Assembly: GCA_012515495.1 (NCBI GenBank)
Contig: JAAYYH010000236.1
Location: 1 to 5,441 of the forward strand
DNA length: 5,441 nucleotides
Source: Coriobacteriaceae bacterium
GTDB lineage: Bacteria > Actinomycetota > Coriobacteriia > Coriobacteriales > UBA8131
Reading direction: 5' to 3'
Shown: positions 4,404 through 5,441 of the stretch, in pieces
Layout of the letters: each line of letters starts with the position of its first letter
Numbering within the stretch: the first letter of the stretch is position 1
The notes under the pieces: model-generated
What the model was told of the DNA's origin: nothing
Databases searched by the model: none
What the model saw: only the letters and a program-made list of their open reading frames with translations
Translations under genes and position numbers: made by a program

Positions 4404-5404
4404 TGGATAACGTCCTGGTAGTCAGCGACTTGCACAAGCGCTTTGGTGCGCAGCAGGTGATTGACGGTTTGTCTTTCTCGGTACCGCAGGGGTCGGTTTT
4501 TGGGTTTATCGGGCAGAACGGTTCGGGCAAGACTACTACCATGAAGATGGTGTTGGGACTGTTACGGCCGGATTTTGGTGAAGCGATTGTATGCGGTCAA
4601 CGCGTGACCTTTGGGCAGACCAAGACCAACCGACACATTGGTTATCTGCCTGATGTTCCCGAGTTCTACAACTACATGCGGCCGCGTGAATATCTGCGCT
4701 TGTGTGGAGAAATCACTGGTATGCAGAAAGCCGACATCGCGAAGAGGAGTGATGAGCTGCTTGCCTTAGTTGGACTGGCGGGCGCCAAAAAGCGGATTGG
4801 CGGTTTCTCGCGTGGCATGAAGCAACGCTTGGGCATTGCACAGGCTCTACTCAATAAGCCCGATCTGCTCATCTGCGATGAACCAACCAGTGCGCTTGAC
4901 CCAGTGGGTCGAAAGCAGATACTCGATATCCTCAGACAGCTCAAAGGTATCACCACGGTAGTGTTCTCAACGCACATCCTCTCTGATGTCGAGCGGATCT
5001 GCGATAGAGTGGCGGTACTCAATCAGGGCCGGATAGCTCTGAGCGGCACTCTTGACGAGCTCAAAGCCCGTCACAGCGCAGACAGCCTGGTTATCGAGTT
5101 TGCCAGCGCAGACGACAAGGCCCACTTCCTTCGTGCTGCCGGCGATGTGAATGTGGTTGCGAATGGCAAAGCGGCGGCTATCGCGGCTGCAACCGCGAGC
5201 GGCTCACCTTCGATCATCGGAGTTACATCAGCAGGTAGTGCTTTGTCCCCAGACGCAGATAACAGCATTACGTTGCATTCCAGCGATATCGCCCAGTTGC
5301 AGCGCTCTTTGATCGAGATCCTCTATCGCGAGGACATCCTGCCCGTCAAGTTCGAAGTCGCCGAGCCCACTATCGAGAACCTGTACATGGAGGTAGTCCG
5401 ATGA
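4403..5404 (+). CDS. ABC transporter ATP-binding protein, YxlF/NatA-like (333 aa)
   Basis: The ATPase subunit of an ABC-2 type transporter. Walker A is GQNGSGKTT (37-45), the signature is the variant FSRGMKQR (135-142), Walker B is LLICDE (155-160), the D-loop SALD (163-166) and the switch histidine H191 (FSTHIL), so all ATP-binding and hydrolysis elements are present. At the Q-loop position the protein reads GYLPDVPEFY, with no glutamine at the usual place; several ABC-2 ATPases carry an acidic residue there. Residues 225-333 form a C-terminal domain ending EPTIENLYMEVVR, the common end of this subfamily. An Ala/Ser/Gly-rich stretch (255-285) looks like a flexible insertion. ATG 4403 (AAGGGAG, 7 nt) is preferred over GTG 4400. 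Substrate unknown; relatives act in antibiotic or peptide efflux, sodium export, or envelope stress. Confidence 0.93.
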   Translation: MDNVLVVSDLHKRFGAQQVIDGLSFSVPQGSVFGFIGQNGSGKTTTMKMVLGLLRPDFGEAIVCGQRVTFGQTKTNRHIGYLPDVPEFYNYMRPREYLRLCGEITGMQKADIAKRSDELLALVGLAGAKKRIGGFSRGMKQRLGIAQALLNKPDLLICDEPTSALDPVGRKQILDILRQLKGITTVVFSTHILSDVERICDRVAVLNQGRIALSGTLDELKARHSADSLVIEFASADDKAHFLRAAGDVNVVANGKAAAIAAATASGSPSIIGVTSAGSALSPDADNSITLHSSDIAQLQRSLIEILYREDILPVKFEVAEPTIENLYMEVVR

Positions 5405-5441
5405 GACCCTATATCGCGTTTATGAAAAAGGAGCTCATTGA
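5401..5441 (+). CDS. Probable ABC-2 permease, N-terminal fragment (YxlG-like)
   Basis: Thirteen complete codons are visible before the window ends: MRPYIAFMKKELI, followed by a partial codon. The 'F.KKEL' start is typical of cytoplasmic N-termini of ABC-2 permeases such as YxlG and NatB, and the position directly after the ATPase fits a membrane partner. ATG 5401 overlaps the ATPase stop in an ATGA arrangement, and GGAGG (5389-5393) stands 7 nt upstream. Too little is visible for a firm family call. Confidence 0.7.
   Translation, partial: MRPYIAFMKKELI

Overview
The window looks like a chromosomal stretch from a moderate-GC bacterium of Gram-positive type, possibly a Bacillota or a Coriobacteriia-like actinobacterium. 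This rests on gene families (a YxlE/YxlF/YxlG-type ABC set behind an XRE regulator, separately encoded TfoX N and C domains) and on strong Shine-Dalgarno sites before nearly every gene. The taxon is inferred from content only and could be wrong.

Left part (1-1039): the N-terminus of a nitroreductase-family protein runs off the left edge on the minus strand. Facing away from it are a TfoX N-terminal-domain gene broken by a frameshift (383-702), four copies of a 15-nt tandem repeat that each carry an SD-like sequence (707-766), and an intact small gene for a TfoX C-terminal domain (773-1039).

Middle part (1040-2274): an AT-rich non-coding region of about 370 bases precedes an N-terminally short RlmN/Cfr-type radical SAM protein (1408-2274). 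This upstream region is the most striking part of the window. It holds a possible extended -10 promoter, a 10-codon upstream ORF ending in Arg-Ile-Arg-stop, and a perfect 12-bp stem that would bury the Shine-Dalgarno sequence of the methyltransferase-like gene. Two further upstream segments can pair with the same anti-SD arm. Together they resemble translational attenuation as known for inducible erm rRNA methyltransferase genes. No such control is proven here. On the minus strand, convergent to this gene, lies a four-helix membrane protein (2391-2861).

Right part (2862-5441): a regulatory region rich in inverted repeats leads into a tight plus-strand operon: an XRE-family regulator with a long helical C-terminal domain, a 73-residue PLDc_N membrane protein, an ABC ATPase, and the first 13 codons of what is probably the partner ABC permease. 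Gaps and overlaps are 1, -1 and -4 nt. The order matches yxlE-yxlF-yxlG of Bacillus subtilis, with an XRE protein as the likely controller.
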